From: Desulfocarbo indianensis
Lineage (GTDB): Bacteria > Desulfobacterota > Desulfarculia > Desulfarculales > Desulfarculaceae
NCBI GenBank assembly: GCA_001184205.1
Contig: LBMP01000003.1
Coordinates: 372,001-436,000, forward strand
Length of the DNA: 64,000 bases
Direction: 5' to 3'
Shown here: positions 1-8,864 of the stretch, piece after piece
Layout: each line of letters opens with the position of its first letter
How positions within the stretch are numbered: the stretch's first letter is position 1
Program-made: the position numbers and the translations under genes
The notes under the pieces: generated by a model
Database searches by the model: none
Seen by the model: only the letters and a program-made list of their open reading frames with translations
Told to the model about the DNA's origin: nothing

Positions 1-904
1 GGGCGCGGGGCGCGATGGCCTGGCCCCGGCTCCGGCTGGCGGTTATCACCAGCACCGCGATGGGTGCCAGATAGGGCAGCATGTTGAGGAACTGGGACGG
101 TATGGGCACGCCCACCGCCTGCAAACGGAATCCCAGGGCCTGCACCGCCCCGTAGAGCCAGGCCCCCAAGAGCGCCTTGCCCGGGTCCCAACGGGCGAAG
201 ATCACCACCGCCAAGGCTATCCAGCCGCTGCCCGAGGTCATGCCTTCCACCCAGGAGGGCGTCTGCACCAGGGGCAGGAAAGCGCCTCCCGCCCCGGCCA
301 GCGCCCCGCCGGCGATCACCGCCCCATAGCGCACCAGGGCCACGGGCGCGCCCAGGCTGTCGGCGGTTTCCGGGCTCTCCCCGGCCGCCCGCACCAAGAG
401 CCCCGGCCGGGTGTGTTGCAGAAAAAACCAGACCAAGGGCGCCAGCAGAATGCCGCCATAGGTCAGCGGATCGTGCTTGAAGAATATGCCGCCCACGTAG
501 GGCAGGTCGGCCAGCCAGGGCAAGGCCTCCGGGTAGAAAAGATCGAACACGGGCTGCCCCAGCACCCCCTTGCCCAGCATGGTGCTGAGCCCGCTGCCCA
601 AGAGCACCAGGGCCAGACCGCTGACGATCTGATTGCCCTTGAGGGTGATGGTGAAGGCCGCGTGCAGGAGCCCCATGATCCCGCCCACGGCCATGGCCGC
701 GGCCAGCCCGGCCAGGGGGGAATGAAGGTCCAGGGTGACCATGACCGCGCTGACGCAGCCCATGATCATGATTCCCTCCAGGCCTATGTTGAGCACCCCC
801 GACCTTTCGGTGATGATCTCCCCCAAGGCCGCCAGCAGCACCGGCGTGCCCGCGGCCACGCCGGCGGCCAGGATGTTGGGCAGCAGACCCCACAGCGCAT
901 CCAT
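1..904 (-). CDS. ABC transporter permease, BmpA-associated (YufQ type), 3' end outside window
   Basis: This is an integral membrane permease of the nucleoside/simple-sugar ABC family that works with a BMP-type binding protein. The N-terminus (MDALWGLLPNILAAG) leads into the conserved segment around GEIITERSGVLNIGLEGIM, at about residues 28-46, which is diagnostic for this permease family. Several hydrophobic spans follow. The gene starts at ATG 904, four bases after the stop of the upstream permease, so the two are translationally linked. It is the last gene of a minus-strand operon of binding protein, double ATPase, permease 1 and permease 2. The C-terminus lies beyond base 1, so about 300 codons are visible. 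The substrate cannot be told from sequence; purine nucleosides are the usual one. Confidence 0.9.
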   Translation of the reverse strand, partial: MDALWGLLPNILAAGVAAGTPVLLAALGEIITERSGVLNIGLEGIMIMGCVSAVMVTLDLHSPLAGLAAAMAVGGIMGLLHAAFTITLKGNQIVSGLALVLLGSGLSTMLGKGVLGQPVFDLFYPEALPWLADLPYVGGIFFKHDPLTYGGILLAPLVWFFLQHTRPGLLVRAAGESPETADSLGAPVALVRYGAVIAGGALAGAGGAFLPLVQTPSWVEGMTSGSGWIALAVVIFARWDPGKALLGAWLYGAVQALGFRLQAVGVPIPSQFLNMLPYLAPIAVLVITASRSRGQAIAPRA

Positions 905-908
905 GCTT

Positions 909-1928
909 TCAGGCCCCTTTCCCGGCGCGTTTCAGCGCGTTCAGCCGCAAGGGTTCGAAGGCGATCATGGAAAGAAGCGCCACGCCCTCTATCACGGTGA
1001 CCAGGGCGCTGGGCAGCCCCATGAACTGCATGTAATAGCCCGCCACCTGGAGCCCGGCCAACAGAAACCCCGCCACCAGAATGCCGGCCAAATCCAGCCT
1101 GGCCAGCCAGGCCGCCATGAACACCGTCATGGTGAAAAAGGGCGTGGTCCCGTCCTGCAGGCGGTGCACCGCCCCGGATACCTCCAGCATGCCGCCGGCG
1201 CCGGCCAGCCCCCCGCTGAGCAGCATGACCAGCAACACGCTCCGTTTATAATCGATGCCCGCGGTGCGGGCGGCGCGGGGGTTGTCCCCGCAGGCCCTGA
1301 TGCGATAACCCCACACGGAGTTGTTAAGAAAAAAGTGGCACAGGGCGGCGAAGATCAATAGCGCCACCAGACCCAGGTGCACGCGGGTGCCCGGAAAAAT
1401 CACCGGCAACTGGGCGGCCGCCGCGAACTCCGTGGTTTCCGGCACGTTGGAGCCCAGCGCCTGCCAGGGACCATACACCAGATAGCCGACCCACAAGCCC
1501 ACCACGTAGTTCAGGAGGAGGGTGGTGACGATCTCGTTGATGCCCAGCCGGGCCCGCAGCAGGCCGCACAGGGCGGCCAGCAGCCCGCCGCCCATAAAGC
1601 CGGCCACCAGCATCAAGGGCAGCAGCGCCACCGCGGGCAGCGTGTCCAAATACAAGGCCAGGCCGGTGGCGCAGAAAGCGCCGAACATGAACTGCCCTTC
1701 CACGCCTATGTTCCAGAGCTTGAGCCGGGCCGCCATGGCCACCCCCAAGGCGCCCATGCCCAAGGGCACCGCCTGCACCAGGGTTTCGGAAAGGCCGTGC
1801 CAGCTCAGGAAGACCTTGGAGAAGGCCTGGGTATAAACGGAAAAAGCATCGTGCCCGGCCATGGCCATGAGAAGCCAGCCGGCGGCCAAGGCGATGAAAA
1901 TCGCCAGGGGATATATCAAGCCGGGCAA
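909..1928 (-). CDS. ABC transporter permease, BmpA-associated (YufP type)
   Basis: This is the first of the two permeases of the BMP-type importer and has 339 residues with about eight to ten hydrophobic spans. The motif KLWNIGVEGQFMFGAFCATG at about residues 70-89 is the family hallmark (WNIGxEGQ), and the stretch GINEIVTTLLLNYV is also typical. The start is a TTG at 1928; no ATG lies in frame between it and the end of the ATPase gene, and starting here leaves a hydrophobic first span intact. The gene lies 48 bp downstream of the ATPase and 4 bp upstream of the second permease. Confidence 0.9.
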   Translation of the reverse strand: MPGLIYPLAIFIALAAGWLLMAMAGHDAFSVYTQAFSKVFLSWHGLSETLVQAVPLGMGALGVAMAARLKLWNIGVEGQFMFGAFCATGLALYLDTLPAVALLPLMLVAGFMGGGLLAALCGLLRARLGINEIVTTLLLNYVVGLWVGYLVYGPWQALGSNVPETTEFAAAAQLPVIFPGTRVHLGLVALLIFAALCHFFLNNSVWGYRIRACGDNPRAARTAGIDYKRSVLLVMLLSGGLAGAGGMLEVSGAVHRLQDGTTPFFTMTVFMAAWLARLDLAGILVAGFLLAGLQVAGYYMQFMGLPSALVTVIEGVALLSMIAFEPLRLNALKRAGKGA

Positions 1929-1976
1929 AACGCCTCCAGCTCCGGAAGGGAGGCCGTCGCGGGTCGGGGTCCCATC

Positions 1977-3503
1977 TCAGGCCTCCCCGAAACCGGCGCC
2001 GGCCATCAGCCGCCCTATGTGTTGGGCGTCCTGATCCCCTCTGAAAAAGGGCGGACTGAGCCTGCCGCGAAACATGACGTGCAAGCGGTCCGACACGGCT
2101 TGCAGCTCTTCCAAATCCTCGGAGATGAGCACGATGCCCACCCCCGCCGCCCGCAGTTTCATCAGTTCGGACCGCATTAGGGCCATGCCCTGGATGTCCA
2201 GGCCCCGCGAGGGGTTCACCGCCACCAAAAGCCGCACCTCCGCGTCCAATTCCCTGCCGATGATGAGCCGTTGCAGATTGCCGCCGGAGAGCAGGCTCAC
2301 GGGTGCCTCCAGGCCGGCGATCTTGATGCCGTACTTGGCGATTATGCGCTCGGTCTTCTGCCGCGCCCGTTGGCGGCTCATCAGGCCCAGGCGGGCAAAG
2401 GGCGGCTGGCTATGGCGTTTGAGCGCCACGTTGTCGCAGGCTCCCAGCCCTGGGCAGAGGCCCTGGCCCAAGCGGTCGCCGGGCACATAGGCCACCCCCC
2501 GCCGGATGAACTCCCCGGGAGAGGGCTGGGGCATGGCGCGGCCAGCCAGGGTGAGCCGGCCTTCGGCCGGCCGGTGCAGGCCGATGAGGAGTTCGGCCAG
2601 CGCGTCCTGGCCGTTGCCGGATACCCCGGCAATACCCGTTATCTCGCCGGCGAAGGCCTCCAGGCTCACGCTCTGCAAACCGCAGGAAAAACCGTCCGCT
2701 TGCAAGGCAACCTTATCCAGCCAAAGCACCCGCTCCCCGCGCGGACCCGGAGTTTTGCGGGAACGGGCGCTCTGCCAGGCGTCCCAGGCCCTGCCGAACA
2801 TTAGCTCGGCCAGGGTCTCCTGGCCGGCGCGGCGGGAGGAGAGCGTTTCCACGGTGCGGCCCCGGCGCATCACGGTGATGCGGTCCGAGAATCCCAGCAC
2901 CTCGCTCAGCTTGTGGGTAATGAAGATAATGGTGAGCCCCTGCCGGCACATGGCCCGGAAAAGGGAAAACAGCTCCTCGGTCTCGCCAGGGGTCAGGACC
3001 GCGGTGGGCTCGTCCAATATCAGCACCTCGGCCCCGCCCAAAAGCGCCTTGGCTATCTCCACCTTCTGGGCCTGGCCCACCGAGAGATCGGCCACCTTGG
3101 CCGCGGGCGGCACCCCGAAGCCGTAGCGCTCCAGGAGCCTCTCCGCCGCGCGCTGCATGGCGCGGCGGCTGATCAGCAGGCCCGACTTGGCCAGGGCCAG
3201 GTTTTCGGCCACCGTGAAGCTGGGGATCAGACGGAAGTGCTGATGCACCATGCCGATGCCCGCCGAACGGGCGTCGCGGGGGGAGCCGATATTTACGCGC
3301 CTGCCGTCCACCTGGATTTCTCCCGCGTCGGCCCGGTAAATGCCGGCCAGAATATTCATGAGCGTGGTCTTGCCCGCGCCGTTTTGGCCCAATAGGCTGT
3401 GGACCTCGCCGGCCGCGACCTTGAGGGTCGCGCCGTTTACGGCCATGAGACCGGCGAAGGATTTTCGCATCCCCCGCATGCTCACCGTGGGTTCCTGGGC
3501 CAT
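1977..3503 (-). CDS. ABC transporter ATP-binding protein with two ATPase domains (YufO/RbsA type)
   Basis: This protein powers the BMP-type importer and carries two nucleotide-binding domains in one chain of 508 residues. The first domain has a good Walker A (GQNGAGKTT, about residues 38-46), the signature LSVGQAQKVEIAKAL and Walker B (VLILDEPTAVL). The second has the degenerate Walker A GVSGNGQD, the signature LLSGGNLQRLIIGREL and VNPSRGLD in place of a normal Walker B, as is usual in this family, so only one site is likely to be fully catalytic. I chose ATG 3503 because the homologous region begins there; the reading frame stays open 42 codons further upstream, but that part resembles nothing. 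Confidence 0.92.
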   Translation of the reverse strand: MAQEPTVSMRGMRKSFAGLMAVNGATLKVAAGEVHSLLGQNGAGKTTLMNILAGIYRADAGEIQVDGRRVNIGSPRDARSAGIGMVHQHFRLIPSFTVAENLALAKSGLLISRRAMQRAAERLLERYGFGVPPAAKVADLSVGQAQKVEIAKALLGGAEVLILDEPTAVLTPGETEELFSLFRAMCRQGLTIIFITHKLSEVLGFSDRITVMRRGRTVETLSSRRAGQETLAELMFGRAWDAWQSARSRKTPGPRGERVLWLDKVALQADGFSCGLQSVSLEAFAGEITGIAGVSGNGQDALAELLIGLHRPAEGRLTLAGRAMPQPSPGEFIRRGVAYVPGDRLGQGLCPGLGACDNVALKRHSQPPFARLGLMSRQRARQKTERIIAKYGIKIAGLEAPVSLLSGGNLQRLIIGRELDAEVRLLVAVNPSRGLDIQGMALMRSELMKLRAAGVGIVLISEDLEELQAVSDRLHVMFRGRLSPPFFRGDQDAQHIGRLMAGAGFGEA

Positions 3504-3666
3504 GACAACCGTCAGCTTTTTACGAATATCAAAAATAGCCCGCGGGCAAGCCGGGGCGCTCACCAAGACGCCATCGCCCGTGCCTTGAAACCAAGGAACC
3601 GGCGGGCAGGTGTCCGCTCGGCGCAACAAGCGCTTTCCTTAAAGAGATAGGTTGCGATGACAGCGC

Positions 3667-3698
3667 GGCCGGCCCGGCCTTTCCCGGCCGAGCCGGCC
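3667..3698 (-). terminator. GC-rich hairpin between binding-protein and ATPase genes
   Basis: Two 13-base arms (3667-3679 and 3686-3698) pair with one mismatch around a six-base loop, just after the stop of the binding-protein gene on the minus strand. There is no T-run. It sits where an attenuator or 3'-end stabiliser would let the binding protein be made in excess over the membrane parts. Confidence 0.5.
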
Positions 3699-3719
3699 CG
3701 CGTCTGGGATCACGCCGAT

Positions 3720-4814
3720 CTAGGGAAGAATACCCTTGACGTACCAGTCAACCTTGCGCAGTTCGTCATCGCTGAGGGACTTGCCCTCGGGCACCCGCAG
3801 CTTGCCCTGGTTGTCGTAGATGGGTCCCTTGAAAACCGGTTCCCCGGCCAGGAGCTTGGCCTTGTACTCCTCCACGATCTTGATCTTGTCGGCCGGGATG
3901 AAATCGGCATAGGGCGCCATGGAAACCACGCCGTCCTGGAGACCGCCCCAGTAGGCGCTGGGCTTGAAGGTCCCCTCGTGGATAGCCTTCAGGGTGGGCT
4001 CGTAATAGCCGTCCCAGGTCCAGATGATGCCGGTGAGAACCGCCTTGGGAGCGAAGCGGCTCATGTCGGTGTTGCGGCCGATGCTGTAGACGCCCTTGCT
4101 CTGGGCGGCCTGGTGGATGGCCGGGGTGTTGGTGTCGTGGCCCAAAACGTCCGCGCCCACGTCCACCAGGCTTAAGGCCGCTTCCCGCTCCTTGGCGGGA
4201 TTGAACCAGGTATTGATCCAGATGACCTTGAGCTCGGCCTTGGGGTTCACCTGCTGGGCCCCCAGCAGGAAGGCGTTGACGTCCAGGATGCCCACGTTGA
4301 TGGGGTTGCCGCCCACGTAACCCAGCTTGTTGGTCTTGGTCATCAGGCCCGCCAGCACGCCGGCCAGGTAGTTGGCTTCGAAGGTCTTGCCGAAGTAGGA
4401 GCCCACGTTATCGGCCACCACGCTGCCGGTGCTGTTCAGGAAATAAACCTCGGGATATTTTTCCGCGACCTTGAGGGTGGTCTTTTGATAATCGTAGCTG
4501 GTGCACACGATCACCTTGTAGCCCTCTTTCACCAGGTCGGTGAGCACCCTTTCGGCGTTGGAATCCTTGGGCACGTTCTCGATGCCCTTGGTCTGCACGA
4601 AACCGAGCTTCTCCTCCACCTTTTTGCGCGCCTGGTCGTGGCTGTATATCCAGCCGTAGTCTCCGATGTTATAGGCATAGACAAAGGCGACCTTCATCTT
4701 TTTGCCATCTTCCGCCTTTACTGTGGAGGCCAAGGCGGCCGGGACCGAGACAACCAATGAAAGCAGCAGGAGGGCCAAAGTCAGCTTTTTGAGCAGGGGT
4801 AGGCAACGAGGCAT
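3720..4814 (-). CDS. BMP family ABC transporter substrate-binding protein
   Basis: This is the solute-binding protein of the importer, with 364 residues and an N-terminal signal peptide (MPRCLPLLKKLTLALLLLSL, cleavage near ALAS at about residue 30). There is no lipobox cysteine, so it should be a free periplasmic protein. The phrases KVAFVYAYNIGDYGW, VLTDLVKEGYKVIV, GVLAGLMTKTNKLGYVGG and DVGADVLGHDTNTPAIHQAA are typical of the Med/BMP fold. The ATG at 4814 has a good ribosome site (AAGGAGAT, 7 bases away). It is the first gene of the operon. BMP proteins of this length often bind purine nucleosides, but the ligand is not provable here. Confidence 0.93.
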   Translation of the reverse strand: MPRCLPLLKKLTLALLLLSLVVSVPAALASTVKAEDGKKMKVAFVYAYNIGDYGWIYSHDQARKKVEEKLGFVQTKGIENVPKDSNAERVLTDLVKEGYKVIVCTSYDYQKTTLKVAEKYPEVYFLNSTGSVVADNVGSYFGKTFEANYLAGVLAGLMTKTNKLGYVGGNPINVGILDVNAFLLGAQQVNPKAELKVIWINTWFNPAKEREAALSLVDVGADVLGHDTNTPAIHQAAQSKGVYSIGRNTDMSRFAPKAVLTGIIWTWDGYYEPTLKAIHEGTFKPSAYWGGLQDGVVSMAPYADFIPADKIKIVEEYKAKLLAGEPVFKGPIYDNQGKLRVPEGKSLSDDELRKVDWYVKGILP

Positions 4815-5221
4815 GATGAGTATCTCCTTGGTGGCTGATTGATTCCGATGGTTTCAACTGTCCGGACAAGCATTGACACTTTGAGCCTGAGTGTCAAATA
4901 GTTAAAGTCAATCAATTATTCATGCTTAAATCGTCGCGGACTATGCTTGATTGATCGCTGGCGGGCGGTTGGCTTGGAAAAACCCTGTGAGGTTGGGAGG
5001 ATGGCTTTTGGAGAAGGCGGCAAGCCCTACAGGCGGCAGCCGGGCGCGGGCCGGCAAGCCGCCGCGACCGCCGCCCGGAAATAATACCTTTTCCATAGAG
5101 CTTCGCGGGCCCTGGCGGAACGGCGCGCCGTCCGCCAGCCGGAGGCGGTCCGCCTTGCTTGGCGGCCCCCGCCGGCGCACGGTGGGTGATTATGCGTTAA
5201 GCGAGGGCCGGGGCTTTTCCT
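4815..5221. other. Intergenic region, BMP operon promoter side and pgm 3' side
   Basis: I see no gene in these 407 bases. The part next to the BMP operon (4815-4930) is AT-rich and holds an inverted repeat and probable promoter. The rest is very GC-rich with several overlapping short inverted repeats downstream of pgm. The open frames here have no recognisable protein character. Confidence 0.6.
4873..4897 (-). promoter_or_regulatory. 8-bp inverted repeat upstream of BMP operon, candidate operator
   Basis: TTGACACT (4873-4880) and AGTGTCAA (4890-4897) form a perfect inverted repeat with a 9-base spacer, 59 bp upstream of the binding-protein start. Read on the minus strand, one arm is a perfect -35 hexamer (TTGACA), with AATGCT 17 bases further on as a weak -10, so a protein bound here would cover the promoter. 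The assignment as operator is inference. Confidence 0.45.
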
Positions 5222-6874
5222 TTAAGCCCCCGCCGCCTGAAAGGCCTTGGCCACGATCTCCTTGGCCTCGGCCTGGATGGCTTGCAAATGCTCCCGGCCC
5301 TTGAAGCTCTCCGCGTATATCTTATAGATGTCCTCGGTGCCGGAAGGACGCGCCGCGAACCAGCCGTTTTCGGTCACCACCTTGAGCCCGCCGATTTCCG
5401 CGTTGTTGCCCGGCGCCTTGGTGAGCTTGGCGATGATGGCTTCGCCGGCCAATCGGTCGGCGCTCACCATGTCCGGGGTCAGCTTCTTGAAGGCCGCCTT
5501 TTGGGCCGGGGTGGCCGGCGCGTCCAGGCGCTCGTAAATCGGCGCGCCGAAGCGCTGGGTGAGTTCCTCATAAACCTGGGCCGGGTCCTGGCCCAGCTTG
5601 GCGGTGATTTCCGCGGCCAGGAGGTCCATGATGATGCCGTCCTTGTCCGTGGTCCAGACCGTGCCGTCCTTGCGCAGGAAGGAAGCCCCGGCGCTCTCCT
5701 CGCCGCCGAATCCGTAGGATCCGTCGATGAGGCCGTCCACGAACCATTTGAAGCCCACCGGCACCTCGGAGAGCCTGCGCCCCAGGTGCTTGGCCACCCG
5801 GTCGATCATGGAGCTGGAGACCAGGGTCTTGCCCACCGCGGACTCCTTACGCCACCCCGGCCGGTTCTGGAACAGATACCAAACCGCCACCGCCAGGTAA
5901 TGGTTGGGATTCAAGAGCCCGGCCTCGCGGGTCACTATGCCGTGGCGGTCGTAATCCGGGTCGTTGCCAAAGGCGATATCGAAGCGCTGGCGATGGGAAA
6001 TGAGCCCCGCCATGGCGTAGGGCGAGGAGCAGTCCATGCGGATCTTGCCGTCCTTGTCCACGGTCATGAAGCTGAAGGTGGGGTCCACCGCCGGATTCAC
6101 CACCTCCATATCCAGCTTATAGAGCCGGGCCATGGGCTCCCAAAAGGCGATGCCCGATCCGCCCAAGGGGTCCACCCCGATCTTCAGGCCGGCGGCGGCG
6201 ATGGCCTCCATGTCCAGGATGTTGGCCAGGTCGGCCACGTAGGGGGCCACGTAGTCGTATTCATGCACGGTGGCCGCCTTCAGGGCCCTGGCCAAGGGCA
6301 GGCGGCGCACCTGGTCCACGCCCTGCTCCAGAATCTGGTTGGCCCGGTCCTGGATGGCCTGGGTGGTCTTGGTGTCGGCCGGCCCGCCCGAGGGCGGGTT
6401 GTACTTGAAGCCGCCGTCGCCCGGCGGATTGTGGGAAGGGGTTATGACCACGCCGTCGGCCAGGTGCTCGCCGCGTCCCCTATTGTGGGTGAGGATGGCG
6501 TGGGAAATCACCGGCGTGGGGGTGTAGCCCCGGCCGGCCTGCATCATCACCTCCACCTCGTGCGCCGCGAAAACCTCCAGGGCGGTGCCCAGGGCCGGCT
6601 CGGAAAGGGCGTGGGTGTCCATGCCCATATAAAGGGGGCCGTCGATTTTATTTGAGCGGCGGTGCTCGCAAATGGCTTGGCTTATGGCCAGGATGTGGTT
6701 TTCGTTGAAGCTCTGCTCCGTGGACGAACCGCGATGGCCGCTGGTGCCGAAGCTCACCCGCTGGGCCGCATCAGAGGGGTCGGGGCGCAACACATAGTAA
6801 TCGCTAACCAATCGCGGCACATTCACCAAGAGGGAACGGGGGGCGGGCTTGCCAGCCAGCTCGTGCACTGCCAT
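5222..6874 (-). CDS. pgm: Phosphoglucomutase, alpha-D-glucose phosphate-specific
   Basis: This enzyme interconverts glucose 1-phosphate and glucose 6-phosphate, linking glycogen, trehalose and cell-envelope sugar synthesis to central metabolism. At 550 residues it matches the E. coli Pgm length (546). The substrate/phosphoserine loop [20 protein letters not shown] (about residues 139-158), the metal loop [10 protein letters not shown], the sugar-binding [10 protein letters not shown] and the phosphate-binding [13 protein letters not shown] are all intact. The start is ATG 6874, preceded by AAAGGAGG; the frame is open ten codons more, but the family begins at [11 protein letters not shown]. 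It appears to be transcribed alone, with about 390 bp of leader space shared with a divergent kinase gene. Confidence 0.97.
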   Translation of the reverse strand: MAVHELAGKPAPRSLLVNVPRLVSDYYVLRPDPSDAAQRVSFGTSGHRGSSTEQSFNENHILAISQAICEHRRSNKIDGPLYMGMDTHALSEPALGTALEVFAAHEVEVMMQAGRGYTPTPVISHAILTHNRGRGEHLADGVVITPSHNPPGDGGFKYNPPSGGPADTKTTQAIQDRANQILEQGVDQVRRLPLARALKAATVHEYDYVAPYVADLANILDMEAIAAAGLKIGVDPLGGSGIAFWEPMARLYKLDMEVVNPAVDPTFSFMTVDKDGKIRMDCSSPYAMAGLISHRQRFDIAFGNDPDYDRHGIVTREAGLLNPNHYLAVAVWYLFQNRPGWRKESAVGKTLVSSSMIDRVAKHLGRRLSEVPVGFKWFVDGLIDGSYGFGGEESAGASFLRKDGTVWTTDKDGIIMDLLAAEITAKLGQDPAQVYEELTQRFGAPIYERLDAPATPAQKAAFKKLTPDMVSADRLAGEAIIAKLTKAPGNNAEIGGLKVVTENGWFAARPSGTEDIYKIYAESFKGREHLQAIQAEAKEIVAKAFQAAGA

Positions 6875-7265
6875 GAAGAAGCCTCCTTTATGGTTTTCTT
6901 CCACTTGCTTGCTCTAAAGCATAGCAAAGCCGGCGGCCCATAACCATAGCGCAAACATCGCCGGCCGCAGGGTCTCCCTGCCCCGCCCCGCCAGGCTCGG
7001 ACCGCTTCTTGAATCAACCGCTTGCACCGCTTTCCGCACCAGGGGCCAAGAAGCAAAAAAACGCTGCGACCGGTCCATTCTCCGGCGCTTTTTCACGCCC
7101 GCCCACCCCGGCCGGGCCGCCAAGTGACCCACCGCCTTGCCCTGGCGGCCGGCCATGTGCTAACATCCGTGAAATCGCTACATCGCAGCTACCAGGTTTC
7201 ACCCCCTCAGCACGAAAAAACATCTCTGAAACCAAGGATGATTGTAATTTCGGAATAAGGGGATC
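6875..7265. other. Divergent intergenic region between pgm and histidine kinase
   Basis: These 391 bases must hold the promoters of both pgm (minus) and the kinase-regulator pair (plus). I find no clean -35/-10 pair; on the minus strand TATGCT near 6920 could be a pgm -10. The short open frames on both strands are low-complexity proline- and arginine-rich products of GC-rich DNA and I do not call them. Confidence 0.5.
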
Positions 7266-8864
7266 GTGACGGAACCGCAAGCAAAGGTTCTTGCCGACGC
7301 CAGGTTGGAAAGCGCGCTGGCGCTATACCCGCCAGAGGCATCGCCAGCTTACCTGGCTTTTCTGGACTGGCTGGAAGCAGAGGCCGACGAATTGATAGAC
7401 GAGTGGGTGCTCCGCCTCTCCCGCCTTTCGCCCAGCTACACCAAACGCCCCACCAGCGAACTTTATCTGACGGTCAACGAGGCCTTTCGAGCCAACCAGG
7501 AGGTGCTGCTCACCGGCAAGCTGGACCGCATCAAAGCCTTTATAAACTACATCACTGAGATGCGCCTCCACTCCGGCTTTCCGCTCTCCGACGTGCAGGG
7601 CGCTTTCGAGCTGTTCCGCCTCATCGTGGTCGACCGCCTGCTGGAGCCGGATTTGGCGCACCTGCTGCCGGCCTGCCTCAAACCCATGAACCAGTGCCTG
7701 GCCTTCACCATCCACCGCTTTTCGGACCGCTTCCAGCAGATGGCCGAGCGGCGCATCCGCTCCCACGCCCAGGGCCTGGAGCGCACGGTGCGCATCCAGA
7801 TCGCGGAATTGGCCGAGAGCGAGCAACGCTACAAGACCCTGGTCAACGAAATCGACGACGGCTACTTCATCGTGCAGGGGGAACGGGTGGCCTTTGCCAA
7901 CGACGCCTTCTGCCGCATGCACGGCCTTGAGCCGGCAAGCCTCTCCGGCCGTCCCTTCAGCGATTTCGTGACCCCCGATTTCCGCCCCCAGGTCATGAAG
8001 GCCCTGCGCAACGCCTTCGCCGAGCGCTCCCAGGGCGGGCAGATGGAATACACCCGCTCCGGCTGCCAGCCCGTGGACGCGCCCACCGAGATGAAATACA
8101 AGGTGGTGGAACTGGGCCAGGTGCCGGTCACCATCGGCATCTGCCGCGACATCAGCGGCAGGGTGGCCATGGAGAACCGGCTGCGGGAAAACGAGCGCAT
8201 GGCCTACGTGGGCCAGGTGGCGGCCTCGCTCTCCCATGAAATCCGCAACCCGCTTTCCACCTGCACCCTGAACATGATGATCCTGCAGGAAAAGCTGCAA
8301 CTGGACGGCTTCGACCGCCGCCGCCTGGAAATGACGGTGCACGAGCTGACCCGCCTGGACGGCATCCTGCATCAGCTCCTGGACATGGCCCGGCCCATGA
8401 GCATCGTGCCGGCCCCGGTGAACCTGGCGCAATTGGCCAGGGAATGCGTGGACCTCTTGACCGACCGCGTCAAGGACGCCGGCGTCGAGGTGCGCCAGCG
8501 CCATCCTCCCGATTTGCCCCTGGTGGAGGCCGACATGGGCAAGATCGAGCAGGCGCTCCTCAATCTCATGCTCAACGCCCTGGAGAGCCTTACCCGCGGC
8601 GGGCGCGTCACCATCTGGACCCGTGAGGTGCGCTCCCTCGGCGGCCGCTGGGTGGAGTTGGGCGTGCACGACAACGGCGAGGGCGTGGCCCCCCAGGTGC
8701 AGGAGCACCTCTTCACCCCCTTCTATACCAAGAAGAGCCGGGGCACCGGCCTGGGGCTCAGCATCGTGCAGCGCATAATAGAGGGCCACGGCGGTTCGGT
8801 GGCGGTCAAGGGACGCCACGGCATCGGCGTGGCCTTTATCTTGAGGCTGCCATGCCGGCCCTGA
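7266..8864 (+). CDS. Cytosolic sensor histidine kinase with RsbRD_N-like and PAS domains
   Basis: This is the sensor of a two-component pair and has 532 residues and no membrane span. Residues about 35-150 resemble the RsbRD N-terminal helical sensor fold. Residues about 185-300 are a PAS domain (NEIDDGYFIVQGERVAFAND). The H box is SLSHEIRNPLS with His324, the N box is NLMLNALESL (Asn437), and the G boxes are HDNGEGV and SRGTGLGLSIV. The start is GTG 7266 with AAGGGGATC just upstream. The gene overlaps the response-regulator gene by 13 bases. A sigma-54 promoter for a transporter operon lies just beyond the regulator gene, so the signal sensed is probably the transported acid or its CoA ester, but this is inference. 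Confidence 0.93.
   Translation: MTEPQAKVLADARLESALALYPPEASPAYLAFLDWLEAEADELIDEWVLRLSRLSPSYTKRPTSELYLTVNEAFRANQEVLLTGKLDRIKAFINYITEMRLHSGFPLSDVQGAFELFRLIVVDRLLEPDLAHLLPACLKPMNQCLAFTIHRFSDRFQQMAERRIRSHAQGLERTVRIQIAELAESEQRYKTLVNEIDDGYFIVQGERVAFANDAFCRMHGLEPASLSGRPFSDFVTPDFRPQVMKALRNAFAERSQGGQMEYTRSGCQPVDAPTEMKYKVVELGQVPVTIGICRDISGRVAMENRLRENERMAYVGQVAASLSHEIRNPLSTCTLNMMILQEKLQLDGFDRRRLEMTVHELTRLDGILHQLLDMARPMSIVPAPVNLAQLARECVDLLTDRVKDAGVEVRQRHPPDLPLVEADMGKIEQALLNLMLNALESLTRGGRVTIWTREVRSLGGRWVELGVHDNGEGVAPQVQEHLFTPFYTKKSRGTGLGLSIVQRIIEGHGGSVAVKGRHGIGVAFILRLPCRP

Noticed and set aside
4951-5304. 117-residue plus-strand frame downstream of the BMP operon
   Set aside because: It is proline/arginine-rich, overlaps the pgm 3' end and has no ribosome site.
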